Source: Epilinea sp044228875 (GTDB lineage Bacteria > Chloroflexota > Anaerolineae > Epilineales > Epilineaceae). From it: a stretch of DNA of 64,000 bases. Of this stretch, positions 16,465 through 25,562 are shown in pieces (position 1 is the stretch's first letter; every line of letters begins with the position of its first letter). A program made the translations under genes and the position numbers. The stretch spans positions 1 through 64,000 of the forward strand of contig JBGAUA010000001.1 in the NCBI GenBank assembly GCA_044228875.1, written 5' to 3'. The notes under the pieces are model-generated. The model was given only the letters and a program-made list of their open reading frames with translations. It made no database searches and was not told where the DNA came from.

Positions 16465-17148
16465 CTACCCGACCCCAGCCAGTGTATCCAACTGAGCCTG
16501 GGTCCACGCCTGCCATTCCGCGGCCATTTCCGCCAGCCGCGCCCGGGAGGCCTTCTCGTCGGGCGCGCCCGGGCCAAAGGGGTCGCGGACCTCGTGGAAG
16601 TGCACGTGGATGACCCCCGGCCGCGGCATCCGCGAGCCCTTGGCCATGCGCTGGTCCACGCCCCACAGGACCGCGGGCAGGATGAGCGCCCGGCTCTTCT
16701 GGGCCACCCATAGGAATCCCGGGTCGAAGGGCAGCAACCTGCCGTCCCTGCTCCGCGTGCCCTCCGGCGCCACGGCCAGCCAATGGTTACCCTGCAGCGC
16801 CGCCAGCATCTGCTTGATGGCCGGCAGATCCTGCTTGTCGCGGTTGGCGGCGATGCCCCCGATGCGAGCGAAGATCGGCCCCAACACCGGCAGGGCGAAG
16901 GTCTCCCGCTTGGTCAGGAAATACATCGGCCGCTGCACCGCCACCCCCATGGCGAAGATGTCCAGGGCGCTGGTATGGTGCAGGAGGGCCACAAGCACCG
17001 GGCGTCCGGGGGGTGGGAAGTTCTCCTTGCCGATCACCTGGACGCGCCAGTAGCTGTTGAAGAGGCTGTTGAGCACGAGCATGAGGCCGCGATAGACCCG
17101 CGGGTTGTACGGGGGCTCGAGCGCCAGGGTGTAGGCTTGGCCGCGCAT
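16465..17148 (-). CDS. plsC: 1-acyl-sn-glycerol-3-phosphate acyltransferase (PlsC family)
   Basis: A 227-residue acyltransferase that would convert lysophosphatidic to phosphatidic acid at the inner face of the membrane. The HxxxxD catalytic motif is HTSALD, and the phosphate-binding motif is APEGTRSRDG. A third block, LPAVLWG, follows. A hydrophobic N-terminal stretch can associate with the membrane. It is the last gene of the scpB-cmk-DUF1461-plsC unit, 60 bases after the DUF1461 gene; cmk next to plsC is a recurrent arrangement in bacteria. No strong ribosome-binding site precedes the ATG, so the start is less certain than the family. Confidence 0.85.
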   Translation of the reverse strand: MRGQAYTLALEPPYNPRVYRGLMLVLNSLFNSYWRVQVIGKENFPPPGRPVLVALLHHTSALDIFAMGVAVQRPMYFLTKRETFALPVLGPIFARIGGIAANRDKQDLPAIKQMLAALQGNHWLAVAPEGTRSRDGRLLPFDPGFLWVAQKSRALILPAVLWGVDQRMAKGSRMPRPGVIHVHFHEVRDPFGPGAPDEKASRARLAEMAAEWQAWTQAQLDTLAGVG

Positions 17149-17208
17149 GACTCAGGCTTTCAGGGAGATGATGGGCCGGGAGCGCCCCCGGCAGGGACTC
17201 TGGCGCTG

Positions 17209-17874
17209 TCAGTCCCGCGGTCGCAGGGCGCGCCCGGCGACCAGGGCCGCCAGGCCCTGGGCGGCCAGGAGGCCCACCAGAACCAGGGCCGTATCGTACC
17301 AGAAGCGGTCCGGGAAGAGGCGGATGAGCGCCGAATCGGCCCCGAACTGCCAGGTGCCGTCGGCGAAGAGGAGCCGGTGCATGCCGGTGAAGGCCACGTC
17401 CCAGGCGCTGAGGATGGCCAGGCCCAGGAGCAGAAGGAGCACCAGGGTCAGCATGCCGCCCGCGGCCAGCGATCGCGCCAGGCCGATCCGCAGGGCGCGC
17501 GGGCGAAGGCCAAGCAGGACCAGAGCGGCAACTGCGAGCAGCAGGGCCAGATAGCGGATCCGGCCGATGACCCGGCGCACGTCCAGCAGATGCGCGATCT
17601 CACCCGCCTGGTACAGCGACGCGCCGCCATGATCGAGCGCCGCCAGCGTCTCGTGCGGCTCCTGGTTGATGATGAAGCGGGTGGAGGGAACGGCAAAAGC
17701 GAGGCGCTCCTCGCTGCTGAATCCCGCCGAGGGTGGATAGTCTGGTCGAGCCATCATCCAGCGCACGTAACCGGTGCCGGCCAACAGCTGGATGGCCACG
17801 GCCAGGGCGCAAACAGGAACGGCCAGAGCAGCCAGAGTCACCGCAAGGGCGCTGGGGCGGGAACCGCGGCTCAC
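17209..17874 (-). CDS. DUF1461 (TIGR01906-type) integral membrane protein
   Basis: A 221-residue membrane protein with an N-terminal transmembrane segment, an outside loop and three further segments. The family pattern is visible: a first loop rich in Asp/Tyr and Glu/Arg, a LDHGGASLYQAGEIAHLLDV segment, then AFTGMHRLLFADGTWQFGAD followed by LIRLFPDRFWYDT. The function of this family is not known. The start codon is GTG, overlapping the cmk stop by three bases (GTGA), so translation is coupled to cytidylate kinase. Confidence 0.8.
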   Translation of the reverse strand: MSRGSRPSALAVTLAALAVPVCALAVAIQLLAGTGYVRWMMARPDYPPSAGFSSEERLAFAVPSTRFIINQEPHETLAALDHGGASLYQAGEIAHLLDVRRVIGRIRYLALLLAVAALVLLGLRPRALRIGLARSLAAGGMLTLVLLLLLGLAILSAWDVAFTGMHRLLFADGTWQFGADSALIRLFPDRFWYDTALVLVGLLAAQGLAALVAGRALRPRD

Positions 17875-18635
17875 GATCGTTCGCCCTCAGGATCCGGCGG
17901 CGCCCCACAGGCCGCGCGTCCTCCACCGGTTGTCAGCGCATCCGGCCAACGCCCGACCAGGGCCAGGAGATGCGCCACCACCCCGGCCAGGTCGCAGCGA
18001 TCGGTGTCCACCGCCACCGCGGTGGCGGCGATGGCCAGGGGCGCCACCGATCGACCGCGATCCTTGGCGTCGCGGGCAACCATGTCAGCCAGCACCTGCC
18101 TGAAGTCGGCAGCCTCGCCGCGGGCCAGGCGTTCACGCAGGCGGCGTCTGGCGCGGGCCTCGGCCGAAGCGTCCAGGTAGAGCTTGAGATCGGCGTCCGG
18201 CAGCACCACGGTGCCGATGTCCCGCCCCAGCATGATGACCGGATGCTCGCGGGCCACGGCACGCTGCGGCGCCAGGAGCGCGGATCGCAGCGCCTCGTGC
18301 CGAGCCACGGCGGATACGTTGGCGTCGACGGCGGGATCGCGCAATGCCTGTTCCATGTCGTCCCCACCGAGGGTGACCGTGAGGTCAAGGGCGCTTCCGG
18401 GTCGCGGAACGATGCGCAGGGGCCGCCGCTCCAGCAGGGCCATGAGGGCGGCCTCGTCCTCCGGCGGCAGGCCTTCGGCAAGGGCGGCGGCGGTGACGGC
18501 GCGATACAACAGACCGGTGTCCAGCCATCGCATGCGCAGGCGTTCGGCCAGCAGCCGGCCGACGGTGGTCTTGCCGGCCGCGGCGGGTCCGTCGAGGGCG
18601 ATGCTTCGCGGCCGGTGGCCTTCGGTTTCAGGCAC
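17871..18635 (-). CDS. cmk: Cytidylate kinase
   Basis: A 254-residue nucleoside-monophosphate kinase that phosphorylates CMP and dCMP with ATP. The P-loop IALDGPAAAGKTT is near the N-terminus. WLDTGLLYRAVT and the GRDIGTVVLPDADLKLYLDA block are diagnostic of Cmk, and the RRLRERLARG lid segment follows. I chose the GTG that overlaps the scpB stop by eight bases; the longer ATG-initiated frame would overlap scpB by over 80 bases. It is coupled to scpB upstream and the DUF1461 gene downstream. Confidence 0.9.
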   Translation of the reverse strand: MPETEGHRPRSIALDGPAAAGKTTVGRLLAERLRMRWLDTGLLYRAVTAAALAEGLPPEDEAALMALLERRPLRIVPRPGSALDLTVTLGGDDMEQALRDPAVDANVSAVARHEALRSALLAPQRAVAREHPVIMLGRDIGTVVLPDADLKLYLDASAEARARRRLRERLARGEAADFRQVLADMVARDAKDRGRSVAPLAIAATAVAVDTDRCDLAGVVAHLLALVGRWPDALTTGGGRAACGAPPDPEGERS

Positions 18636-19428
18636 CGGCTTCGCTGGCGGCGGGTGCCGCCTCAGCCCCCGCGGCCTCCAAGGCGACCTCCGCGATCGCA
18701 GCCGGCGCACTCCCCGTCTCCTCCGCGCCTGCGCCTTCGGCCGACACGGGTGGGTCGAGATCCTCGGACTCGGCCTCGTCGGTCACCAGAACCTGCGTCA
18801 GCGGCGGAAGCTCGTGCAGGCCGCTGATGCCGAAATACTCCAGGAACTGGAAGGTGGTGCCGTATTCCACCGGCTGGCCGACGGTGTCCCGGCGCCCCAG
18901 GGGCGCCACGAGGCCGCGAGCCAGCAGGGTGCGTACGGCGCCTTCGGCATTGACGCCCCGCAGGGCCTCGATCTCCGGACGGGTGGCCGGCTGGCGGTAG
19001 GCGATGATGGACAAGGTCTCCAAGGCCGGCCGCGAGAGGCGGGCGGTGGATTCCAGGCCCAGGAAGCGCTGGATGAAGGCGGCGGCCTCGGGCGCGGTGA
19101 CCAGCTGCGCCTGGTTGCCGACGCGCTGCAGCCGCAGACCACGTCCCGCAAGGCTCTGATCCAGGTCCTTCAAGGCCCTGTCAACGGCAGGGCGGGACAG
19201 GTCCAGCACGCGCGCCAGGTCACCGACCGATACAGGCTGGTCCGCCACGAAGAGGAGGCTCTCCAGCAACATCGGCAGGCTCGCCAGCTTGCGCTCGGTA
19301 TCCCAGAGCAGGAACTCAGCCCCCTCCAGGGGGTCGGGGGCGGCAGCGGCAGGCGGCCGGTCCTCGGCCGCCGCGTCGGGCTTGCCGACGCGCACGCGCC
19401 GGCGGCCTTCCGGGGTCATGATGGCCAT
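18628..19428 (-). CDS. scpB: Segregation and condensation protein B
   Basis: A 266-residue ScpB with two winged-helix domains. The first begins ESLLFVADQPVSVGDLARVL and the second contains ALETLSIIAYRQPATRPEIE and GRRDTVGQPVEYGTT, which are the most conserved ScpB blocks. An N-terminal extension of about 45 residues and an Ala/Glu-rich C-terminal tail of about 55 residues flank the core. ScpB bridges Smc and ScpA in the bacterial condensin. The partner scpA is not in this window. I chose the ATG with GGAG six bases upstream over longer in-frame starts. It is the first gene of the operon. Confidence 0.9.
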   Translation of the reverse strand: MAIMTPEGRRRVRVGKPDAAAEDRPPAAAAPDPLEGAEFLLWDTERKLASLPMLLESLLFVADQPVSVGDLARVLDLSRPAVDRALKDLDQSLAGRGLRLQRVGNQAQLVTAPEAAAFIQRFLGLESTARLSRPALETLSIIAYRQPATRPEIEALRGVNAEGAVRTLLARGLVAPLGRRDTVGQPVEYGTTFQFLEYFGISGLHELPPLTQVLVTDEAESEDLDPPVSAEGAGAEETGSAPAAIAEVALEAAGAEAAPAASEAGA

Positions 19429-19655
19429 GATGGCTCCAAGACGAATCTGGCTGGCAGCGATCGAATGAAGGTGCGCCCGCTTCATCGCAACTGGTTGCCG
19501 GCGAGGCGCGAACCACAAGATGTTGTGGGTGCTTTAAGCGTCTGACCGCATTATAGCCGCGAGTGCGGAGACGAGCCAGCCAACACGGGATCAGGGAGAC
19601 GTCATGTCGGTCATCGCGCCCGGGCCTTCGTTCCAGCGGGTGCGGCCGATGGCGA

Positions 19656-19683
19656 TTGACCCCGGCCCACATTCCCGTACCAT
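19656..19683 (+). promoter_or_regulatory. Promoter placed for a leaderless GT39-like transcript
   Basis: TTGACC, 16 bases, TACCAT, then only six bases to the ATG at 19690. With a normal start distance, transcription would begin at or next to the A of the start codon. No ribosome-binding site precedes the ATG, which agrees with leaderless translation. Confidence 0.55.
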
Positions 19684-19689
19684 GCCGGC

Positions 19690-22044
19690 ATGACAGGCGC
19701 CGCCAAGCCGCTACGCCGTCGCGCCCGGCCGCATGTCGGCGCCCTGCCGGCCATCGCCCTGGTCTACCTGCTCCTGGGCCTGGGCTACAGTCTGGCCACA
19801 CCCGTCGGCGAGGGCATCGACGAGTCTTCGCATCTGGCCTACGTGCAGTTCCTGCAGCGGGAACGGCGCCTGCCGACCTCCGCCGACGCCCACGGACTGA
19901 TCACCGATCAGGTCAAGCACCCCCCGCTCTACTACCTCCTGCTGGCGGTGGCCACCTGGCCCGGTCGCTTCGATGGCCTCAGCTGGGTGCCCAACCCGCA
20001 TTGCTGCAACCTGGAGCGGCCATCGCCGGCCGTGATGCGCCATGTCGAGGGCGACCGCTTCCCCTATGCGCCGGCGTATCGCCTGGTGCGCCGGGCGCGC
20101 ATTCTCACGCTGCTGATGGGCCTGGCCGTGGTCTGGGCCACCTGGGCGACGGCAGGCCTGGCCTTCCCCCGGTGGCCGGATCTGGCACCCGCGGCCACGG
20201 CGGTGGTCGCCTTCCTGCCCCAGTTCCTCTTCATGCAGGGCATCGTCAACAACGACGGTCTGGCCAACGCCATGGGCGCCCTGACGCTCTGGGCCGCCCT
20301 GCGGGTGGCCTTGCGCGGCGCCGGCCGGCGAGACCTGCTGCTGCTCGGCGTATTCACCGGCCTGGGACTGATCACCAAGCTCACCCTGCTCGCCTTTCTC
20401 CCGGTCGCCGCCCTGGCCGCCGGCATCGCCGCCTGGCGGGTGCGTCGGGCCGCGCTGCTGGGCCGAGCCGCCTTGTGGGCCGGACTGCCGGCAGCGGCGA
20501 TCAGCGGCTGGTGGTTCTTATGGAACCTGGCCACCAAGGGCGACCTGTTGGGTTGGGGGCCATGGATGCGCGCGACGGGGTTTCTGCGGCGCAAGGTGCC
20601 GCTCAGCGACGAGTTGCCGGACTACCTGGCCATCCAATGGCAGTCCTTTTGGGGCAGTTTCGGCTGGGTGACGGTGCGAATGCCCGCCAACCTGTACCGC
20701 CTGCTGCTTGCCGCCACCGCCCTGTCCGTCCTGGGGCTGGGCCTGGCCGCGGAACGATGGCGACGGGGGCGGCGCGCGTCGGCCGCGACCACGGGGCCGG
20801 CCCCTGCAAAGGCAGAGGCGAGCGCGGATCTCGCGACGGCGCGCCATGACGGCGGACCGGCCTCCGACGTCGGCTCCGGTGCTTGGGGCGCGCTGCTCAT
20901 GGGCGCGACCGGCCTGCTGGTCTACGCCTCGGTCTTCCGCCTGGCCTTCACCTTCGACCTGACCGTGGCTCAAGGTCGCTACCTCTTCACCGCCATCGGG
21001 GTCTTCGGCACCGCCTTGGCCGGCGGATGGCTGTCCCTGGCCCCGCGACGGCATTCGGCTCGCGCCGCCGGGGCGGTCGTGCTGGGCATGCTGGCGCTGG
21101 CGCTCTACGCGCTCTTCGGCGTCCTGCGGCCCGCCTTCAGGGCGCCCCCCGCCTTGACCACGGCGGCCCTGGCCGATCTGGCGCAAGCGCCGGCCGTTCG
21201 TTTCGGTCCGGATATCGAGCTCTTGGGAGCCGAGCTTCCGCGCGGGGGCATCCGCGCCGGCGACAACCTGACGGTGGCCCTGGTCTGGCGCACGTCGGCG
21301 TGGATCGACGTGGGCTACATCGTCTTCGTCCACGTGATCGACACGGCGGGGCGGATGCTGGGCCAAGCGGATGTCCTGCCACGCGGCGGCCTTTATCCCA
21401 CCGTGCTCTGGCTGCCGGATCGACCCTGGCGCGACACCCTTCAAGTGCCCATCGCGGCGGATGCGCCGGGTGGCGCGGCAGACGTGCTGGTCGGACTCTA
21501 TCCTGATGGCGCTCCCCAGAACCGACTGCCGGCCGCCGTGGCCGGCAAGGCGGCCGGTGACCACGTGGTCTCCGGGCGGGTGCTGGTTCGCGAGCGGCTG
21601 CCCACCACGATACCGGCGGGGGCCACGGCGCGCGGTGATGTCCTGGGGACGACGATCGCCGACGGGACCGGGCGCGATCTCCTGCGGCTGGAAGCCTACC
21701 AGGTCGTCGCCGACCGTGGCATGGTCGACCTCACCCTGTACTGGAGGGCCCTGGACACCCCGGCGGGCGATTACACCGTCTTCGTGCACGCCCTCGACCC
21801 TGACGGCGCCCAACTGGCCGTCGCCGACGCGCCTCCGGGCGAGGGTCGCTTCCCCACATCCCTATGGGCGACCGGCGATCTGGTGGCCGACCGCCACCAG
21901 GTGCGGTTGCCGGCAGGAGCGGATCTTCGTGGGCTCGCATGGCAGGTGGGTTTCTACCTACCGGCGACGGGGGCGCGATTACCGGCCCGAGGCGCAGACG
22001 GACACGCGTGGCGCGATGGGGCGATCCAGTTGACGGAGCGATGA
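19690..22044 (+). CDS. GT39-like membrane glycosyltransferase with tandem C-terminal beta domains
   Basis: A 784-residue protein. After an N-terminal membrane segment, the first loop carries GEGIDESSHLAYVQFL, the acidic pair of polyprenyl-phosphate-sugar-dependent GT-C enzymes, followed by HPPLYYLLLAVATWP. About eleven transmembrane segments extend to about residue 480. The remaining 300 residues are two related beta-sandwich repeats. The first contains RAGDNLTVALVWRT and IVFVHVIDTAGRMLGQAD; the second contains VDLTLYWRALDTPAGDY and VFVHALDPDGAQLAVAD. The repeats probably sit outside the membrane and could bind the glycan acceptor. The gene is alone behind a promoter that would give a leaderless message. 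Confidence 0.8.
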   Translation: MTGAAKPLRRRARPHVGALPAIALVYLLLGLGYSLATPVGEGIDESSHLAYVQFLQRERRLPTSADAHGLITDQVKHPPLYYLLLAVATWPGRFDGLSWVPNPHCCNLERPSPAVMRHVEGDRFPYAPAYRLVRRARILTLLMGLAVVWATWATAGLAFPRWPDLAPAATAVVAFLPQFLFMQGIVNNDGLANAMGALTLWAALRVALRGAGRRDLLLLGVFTGLGLITKLTLLAFLPVAALAAGIAAWRVRRAALLGRAALWAGLPAAAISGWWFLWNLATKGDLLGWGPWMRATGFLRRKVPLSDELPDYLAIQWQSFWGSFGWVTVRMPANLYRLLLAATALSVLGLGLAAERWRRGRRASAATTGPAPAKAEASADLATARHDGGPASDVGSGAWGALLMGATGLLVYASVFRLAFTFDLTVAQGRYLFTAIGVFGTALAGGWLSLAPRRHSARAAGAVVLGMLALALYALFGVLRPAFRAPPALTTAALADLAQAPAVRFGPDIELLGAELPRGGIRAGDNLTVALVWRTSAWIDVGYIVFVHVIDTAGRMLGQADVLPRGGLYPTVLWLPDRPWRDTLQVPIAADAPGGAADVLVGLYPDGAPQNRLPAAVAGKAAGDHVVSGRVLVRERLPTTIPAGATARGDVLGTTIADGTGRDLLRLEAYQVVADRGMVDLTLYWRALDTPAGDYTVFVHALDPDGAQLAVADAPPGEGRFPTSLWATGDLVADRHQVRLPAGADLRGLAWQVGFYLPATGARLPARGADGHAWRDGAIQLTER

Positions 22045-22211
22045 TCGCACGGCCGGCCGGATCCGCGGTACCAGCCTTGGGTCGTGCCGCAACCGCTGGC
22101 ACGCTTCCTGCTGCCCGTCGGCCATGGACATCGAAGGCGCCGGCGCCCCTGATGTACACTTGATCCGCAGCCGATCGGTCTCCGGCCTTCCGCTAGCGAG
22201 GCACAACAGCC

Positions 22212-23552
22212 ATGTCCAGCCAACAGCCCTCCGTCACCGTCCCCCTCATTCTAGCCTTCTGTCTGGCGCTGGCCGCCGCGATCCTCGGCGGCGCCGACGC
22301 CCGTGGCCAGGGGCGCGTGGCCGCTCTGCAACCCATGGGCATCCTGCTTCCGGACGGCGACTTCGTCTACGGGCCGCCGCTCTACGACTGGGATCTCGGT
22401 CGCTACGTGACCGCGAAGGGCGGCTTTCTGGCCCGCTACTACGAGCCCGGTGCCGAAGGCCTGCGCGCCGGTTCCGACATCGTCCAGGACGTGGCCCAGG
22501 ATTATGGCATCAGCCCCCGGCTGCTCCTCGCGCTCATCGAGATGCACAGCGGCTGGGTCACCGACCCCCGCCCGACCGAACAATCCTATCCCCTGGGTGG
22601 GAGCCAGCCGGGCCTGGGCCCGGGGCTGGCCGCCGCGGCGGACAGCCTCAACGCCCGCTTCTACGCCCACCGCTTTCAGGGCCGGCGCGACATCGAGGGC
22701 ATTGGCGCCCTGCCCACGAGCAATGCCGCCACCTATGCCTTGCTGGCCTACCTCGGGGAGGAGCGGCCCGCCGCCGCAGCCACAGCCGCGGCGGCCGACA
22801 TCGGCGAGCCCGCCACGGCCACGCCCTTGCCCATCGCCAGCCCCACCGCGCAGGCTGCGCCGGGAGCGCGATGGGCCGGCCTGGAAGGACCCAGCCGCTT
22901 CTGGGCGGCCTGGATGACCTTGTTCGAGGATCCCTTGGCCTTGGATGCCGGCCGGGTGGTGCCGGTGCCCGCCCGACCCTTGGCGCTGCCCCTGCCGTTC
23001 GCGGCCGGTGAGATCTGGTATTTCATCCGCGGGCCACACAGCCCCTGGGGCGCCGGCGGTCCGGCGGCGGCCATCGACTTCGCGCCACCGCCGGCCGCCG
23101 TGGCCGATTGCGCGCCCAGCTCCGCCTGGGTTCGCGCCGTTGCCGGCGGCGTCGTCCTGCGCTCGCAGGCCTCCGGCGTCCAGGTGGATCTGGACCAGGA
23201 CGGCTTCGCCGGCACTGGCTGGGTGCACATCTACACCCACCTGGCCGCCCTGGAGCGCGTCCCCGAGGGCAGCAGGGTGAACGCCGGCGACCCTTTAGGG
23301 CATCCCTCCTGCGAGGGCGGTCCGTCGGCTTTCGCCCACGTGGGCTTCTCCCGCCGCCTGGACGGCATCTGGATGCCTGTCGACGCCGAGCGTGACCCCC
23401 TGGTCATGGGCGGCTGGGCGGCGCTGAAAGGCGACAGGGACGGTTCAGGCTGGCTGGCTCGGGAGGGCTTCCCCCCGCGACAGGCCCAGCCCCAGAAGTC
23501 GGATCCTGTCAACGGCGTCTTCGACCTGGGCGTCGTCCCGCCCGCCGGCTGA
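22212..23552 (+). CDS. Secreted M23-family (LytM-like) peptidase
   Basis: A 446-residue exported protein. A signal peptide occupies about residues 9-31. The N-terminal half contains QDVAQDYGISPRLLLALIEM, a helical region seen in many Chloroflexota surface peptidases. The C-terminal M23 fold has GPHSPWGAGGPAAAIDFAPP (first His and Asp zinc ligands), then HIYTHLAALERVPEGSRV and FAHVGFSRRLDG, giving the HxH-type ligands, so the metal site looks complete. M23 enzymes cut peptide crosslinks in peptidoglycan. GAGG precedes the ATG. A Thr/Pro/Ala-rich spacer lies between the two halves. Confidence 0.8.
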   Translation: MSSQQPSVTVPLILAFCLALAAAILGGADARGQGRVAALQPMGILLPDGDFVYGPPLYDWDLGRYVTAKGGFLARYYEPGAEGLRAGSDIVQDVAQDYGISPRLLLALIEMHSGWVTDPRPTEQSYPLGGSQPGLGPGLAAAADSLNARFYAHRFQGRRDIEGIGALPTSNAATYALLAYLGEERPAAAATAAAADIGEPATATPLPIASPTAQAAPGARWAGLEGPSRFWAAWMTLFEDPLALDAGRVVPVPARPLALPLPFAAGEIWYFIRGPHSPWGAGGPAAAIDFAPPPAAVADCAPSSAWVRAVAGGVVLRSQASGVQVDLDQDGFAGTGWVHIYTHLAALERVPEGSRVNAGDPLGHPSCEGGPSAFAHVGFSRRLDGIWMPVDAERDPLVMGGWAALKGDRDGSGWLAREGFPPRQAQPQKSDPVNGVFDLGVVPPAG

Positions 23553-23574
23553 ACCGACTTCCAGGGAGGTCTCG

Positions 23575-24681
23575 ATGTACCACGACCTAGCTCGCCGCCT
23601 GCTCCGCTGGCGCATCTACTTCATCCTGGGCCTGGCCCTCCTGGCGGCGGTCATCGGCCAGACCGGGTTCCGCATGCTGGGCACGGCGGCCTGCGAATCG
23701 CTCCCGATCTTCCGACCGACGGTGCCTGAGGATCTGCGTGCGGACCTGGAGCTGCTGCAGTCCAAGGGCCTTCTCTACTGCAAGGAACTGCGCGAAGGCC
23801 TCGACGGCGTGGACCCCACCGTGTATTGGGCCGCCGACGGCCTGAACAGCCTGCTCTTCTTCCAAGCCGCGGCCGGCGCGGATCTCGACAGCATCGGCGT
23901 CAGCAGCTACCTCTTCAGCGACGGTCAGAACAACTACTACCCGTCCCTGCCCGGCGACCAGCGGCCGCGCGATTTCGTGCAGGCGCAGGAAGGTGGGCGC
24001 GTCTGGTCCAACCAGGCCGAAGGAGACCGACCCGCCTACTTCATCCGCCGCGAAGCCGCCCCCGGCATCTCGGTGGGCGTGGTCATGGTGTCGGTCTCCG
24101 GCCCCCTGGCGCCCGACGAGGGGGTGACCGATCGCGACTTCCTGAAAGACCTGGAGCAGACCTTCGGCTGGCTGCGCGGCGAGGTCGACGGCGGCAGCGC
24201 AGCGGCCGGCCGCGGCACCCGGGATCTCAACTTCCTCATCGACCAGGAGCGCTGGGAACCTTGGGTGCAGCGCGAAACCAACCCGGCCTTCCTGACAGCC
24301 GAGGGACGTCCGGATACGGCTCGCCTGTCGCGAGAGCCCCTGCCTCGTCCTCAGCTCTACCAACGCGTTCAGGGGCTGCTGGGCAGCGCCGTCTGGATGG
24401 CAGGCGTGGTCAGCGGTACCCAGGGCATCTTGTGGTTGGCGCCCGAATCCGGCGTCACGCCGCTCGTGCCGCGCGACACCGCCACGTGGCTTCCCGTGGG
24501 CAAGGGCTCGCCGATGATGCTCTTCGGCTTCCCGCCGCTTCCCGCGGGTCAAGCCTTCGAGGCCCGCTACTGGTCGGACCCGGGCGCCGCCGAGGCCGGC
24601 GCAGAGCCTGATCAGCGCTTCGCCGTCGTCTTCAGCGATCCCCCGGCCCTGGCTACGGCCGCCGCGGGTGGCCGTCGGTGA
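23575..24681 (+). CDS. Membrane-anchored protein of unknown function
   Basis: A 368-residue protein with one N-terminal transmembrane segment (about 13-33), so most of the chain should face outside. No family is recognised. Features include two cysteines flanking the first external stretch (AACESLP and LLYCKEL), a region YLFSDGQNNYYPSLPGDQRP and a Trp-rich C-terminal half. The ATG has GGGAGG upstream and lies 22 bases after the M23 peptidase, and its stop overlaps the GTG of the inositol phosphatase gene. It is therefore in an operon with wall and sugar-phosphate genes. Confidence 0.7.
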   Translation: MYHDLARRLLRWRIYFILGLALLAAVIGQTGFRMLGTAACESLPIFRPTVPEDLRADLELLQSKGLLYCKELREGLDGVDPTVYWAADGLNSLLFFQAAAGADLDSIGVSSYLFSDGQNNYYPSLPGDQRPRDFVQAQEGGRVWSNQAEGDRPAYFIRREAAPGISVGVVMVSVSGPLAPDEGVTDRDFLKDLEQTFGWLRGEVDGGSAAAGRGTRDLNFLIDQERWEPWVQRETNPAFLTAEGRPDTARLSREPLPRPQLYQRVQGLLGSAVWMAGVVSGTQGILWLAPESGVTPLVPRDTATWLPVGKGSPMMLFGFPPLPAGQAFEARYWSDPGAAEAGAEPDQRFAVVFSDPPALATAAAGGRR

Positions 24682-25562
24682 CCTTCCCGGAGATCTCCGA
24701 CGCCCAGTTGGACGACTGGTTGGAGCATGCCGCGGCCATAGCCAGGGCGGCGGGCGACCTGCTCCGAGAGCGCTACGCGGCCGCGCAGGCGGCGGGCGGC
24801 GCCGTTCGCGTCGCGCACAAGGAACACGCCCACAACCTGGTCACGCAGACGGACCTGGACAGCGAGGCCCTGATCGTCGCCCGCCTCAGGGCCGCGTTTC
24901 CCGCGCATGGGCTGCTGGCCGAGGAGGGCGGCCGGTCGGATTCCGCGGCCGGGACATCCCTGCGCTGGCTGATCGACCCTCTGGACGGCACGAACAACTT
25001 CGCGCACGGCATCGGGATCTTCGCGGTCAACCTGGCCTTGACCCTGGACGACGAGCCTCTCCTTGGCGTGACCTTCGACCCGCTCCGGGACGAACTCTTC
25101 AGCAGCCGTCTCGGAGGCGGCGCCTGGCTCAACGGACGGCGGCTGGCCGTCTCTCCCGGCCGTACCCTGGAGGAGGCCGTCGTTGCCACCGGCTTCCCCT
25201 ACGACAAGCAGGTCAATGCGGACAACAACCTGGCCCAGTTCGCCGCCGTCATGCCCCTGGTGCGAGGCATCCGCCGCCTGGGCAGCGCCGCCCTGGACCT
25301 GGCCTACGTGGCCGCCGGTCGCTTCGACGCCTACTGGGAACGGGGCATCCAGGCCTGGGACGTGGCGCCGGGCATCCTCCTGGTGCGGGAGGCAGGCGGC
25401 ATGGTCACGGATGCCGAAGGCCGCACGATGCGGCCCGGCGCGGGCCGCATCGTGGCCACCAACGGCCGACTGCACGACGCGCTGATGGAACGGCTGGCCG
25501 CGGCCGGCTCGACGAAGGCCCAGGGTTCGGTGACCCGACCTACGTCGGTCCAGGACCGATGA
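24678..25562 (+). CDS. Inositol monophosphatase family protein
   Basis: A 294-residue Mg-dependent phosphatase. The metal-binding residues are Glu82-Glu83 in AEEGG, Asp100 and Asp103 in IDPLDGTNNFAHG, and a later Asp in IQAWDVAPGILLVREAGG, the complete set for the family. Members hydrolyse inositol-1-phosphate or related sugar phosphates; the exact substrate is not readable. The start is GTG, overlapping the previous stop (GTGA). The end overlaps the ATG of the methyltransferase-like gene (ATGA). Both overlaps argue for coupled translation of the three genes. Confidence 0.9.
   Translation: MTFPEISDAQLDDWLEHAAAIARAAGDLLRERYAAAQAAGGAVRVAHKEHAHNLVTQTDLDSEALIVARLRAAFPAHGLLAEEGGRSDSAAGTSLRWLIDPLDGTNNFAHGIGIFAVNLALTLDDEPLLGVTFDPLRDELFSSRLGGGAWLNGRRLAVSPGRTLEEAVVATGFPYDKQVNADNNLAQFAAVMPLVRGIRRLGSAALDLAYVAAGRFDAYWERGIQAWDVAPGILLVREAGGMVTDAEGRTMRPGAGRIVATNGRLHDALMERLAAAGSTKAQGSVTRPTSVQDR

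Noticed and set aside
12629..16783. A 1,384-codon open frame on the minus strand
   Set aside because: Antisense to the subtilase with its complete catalytic triad; the translation is His/Asp/Val-biased low-complexity sequence typical of a shadow frame.
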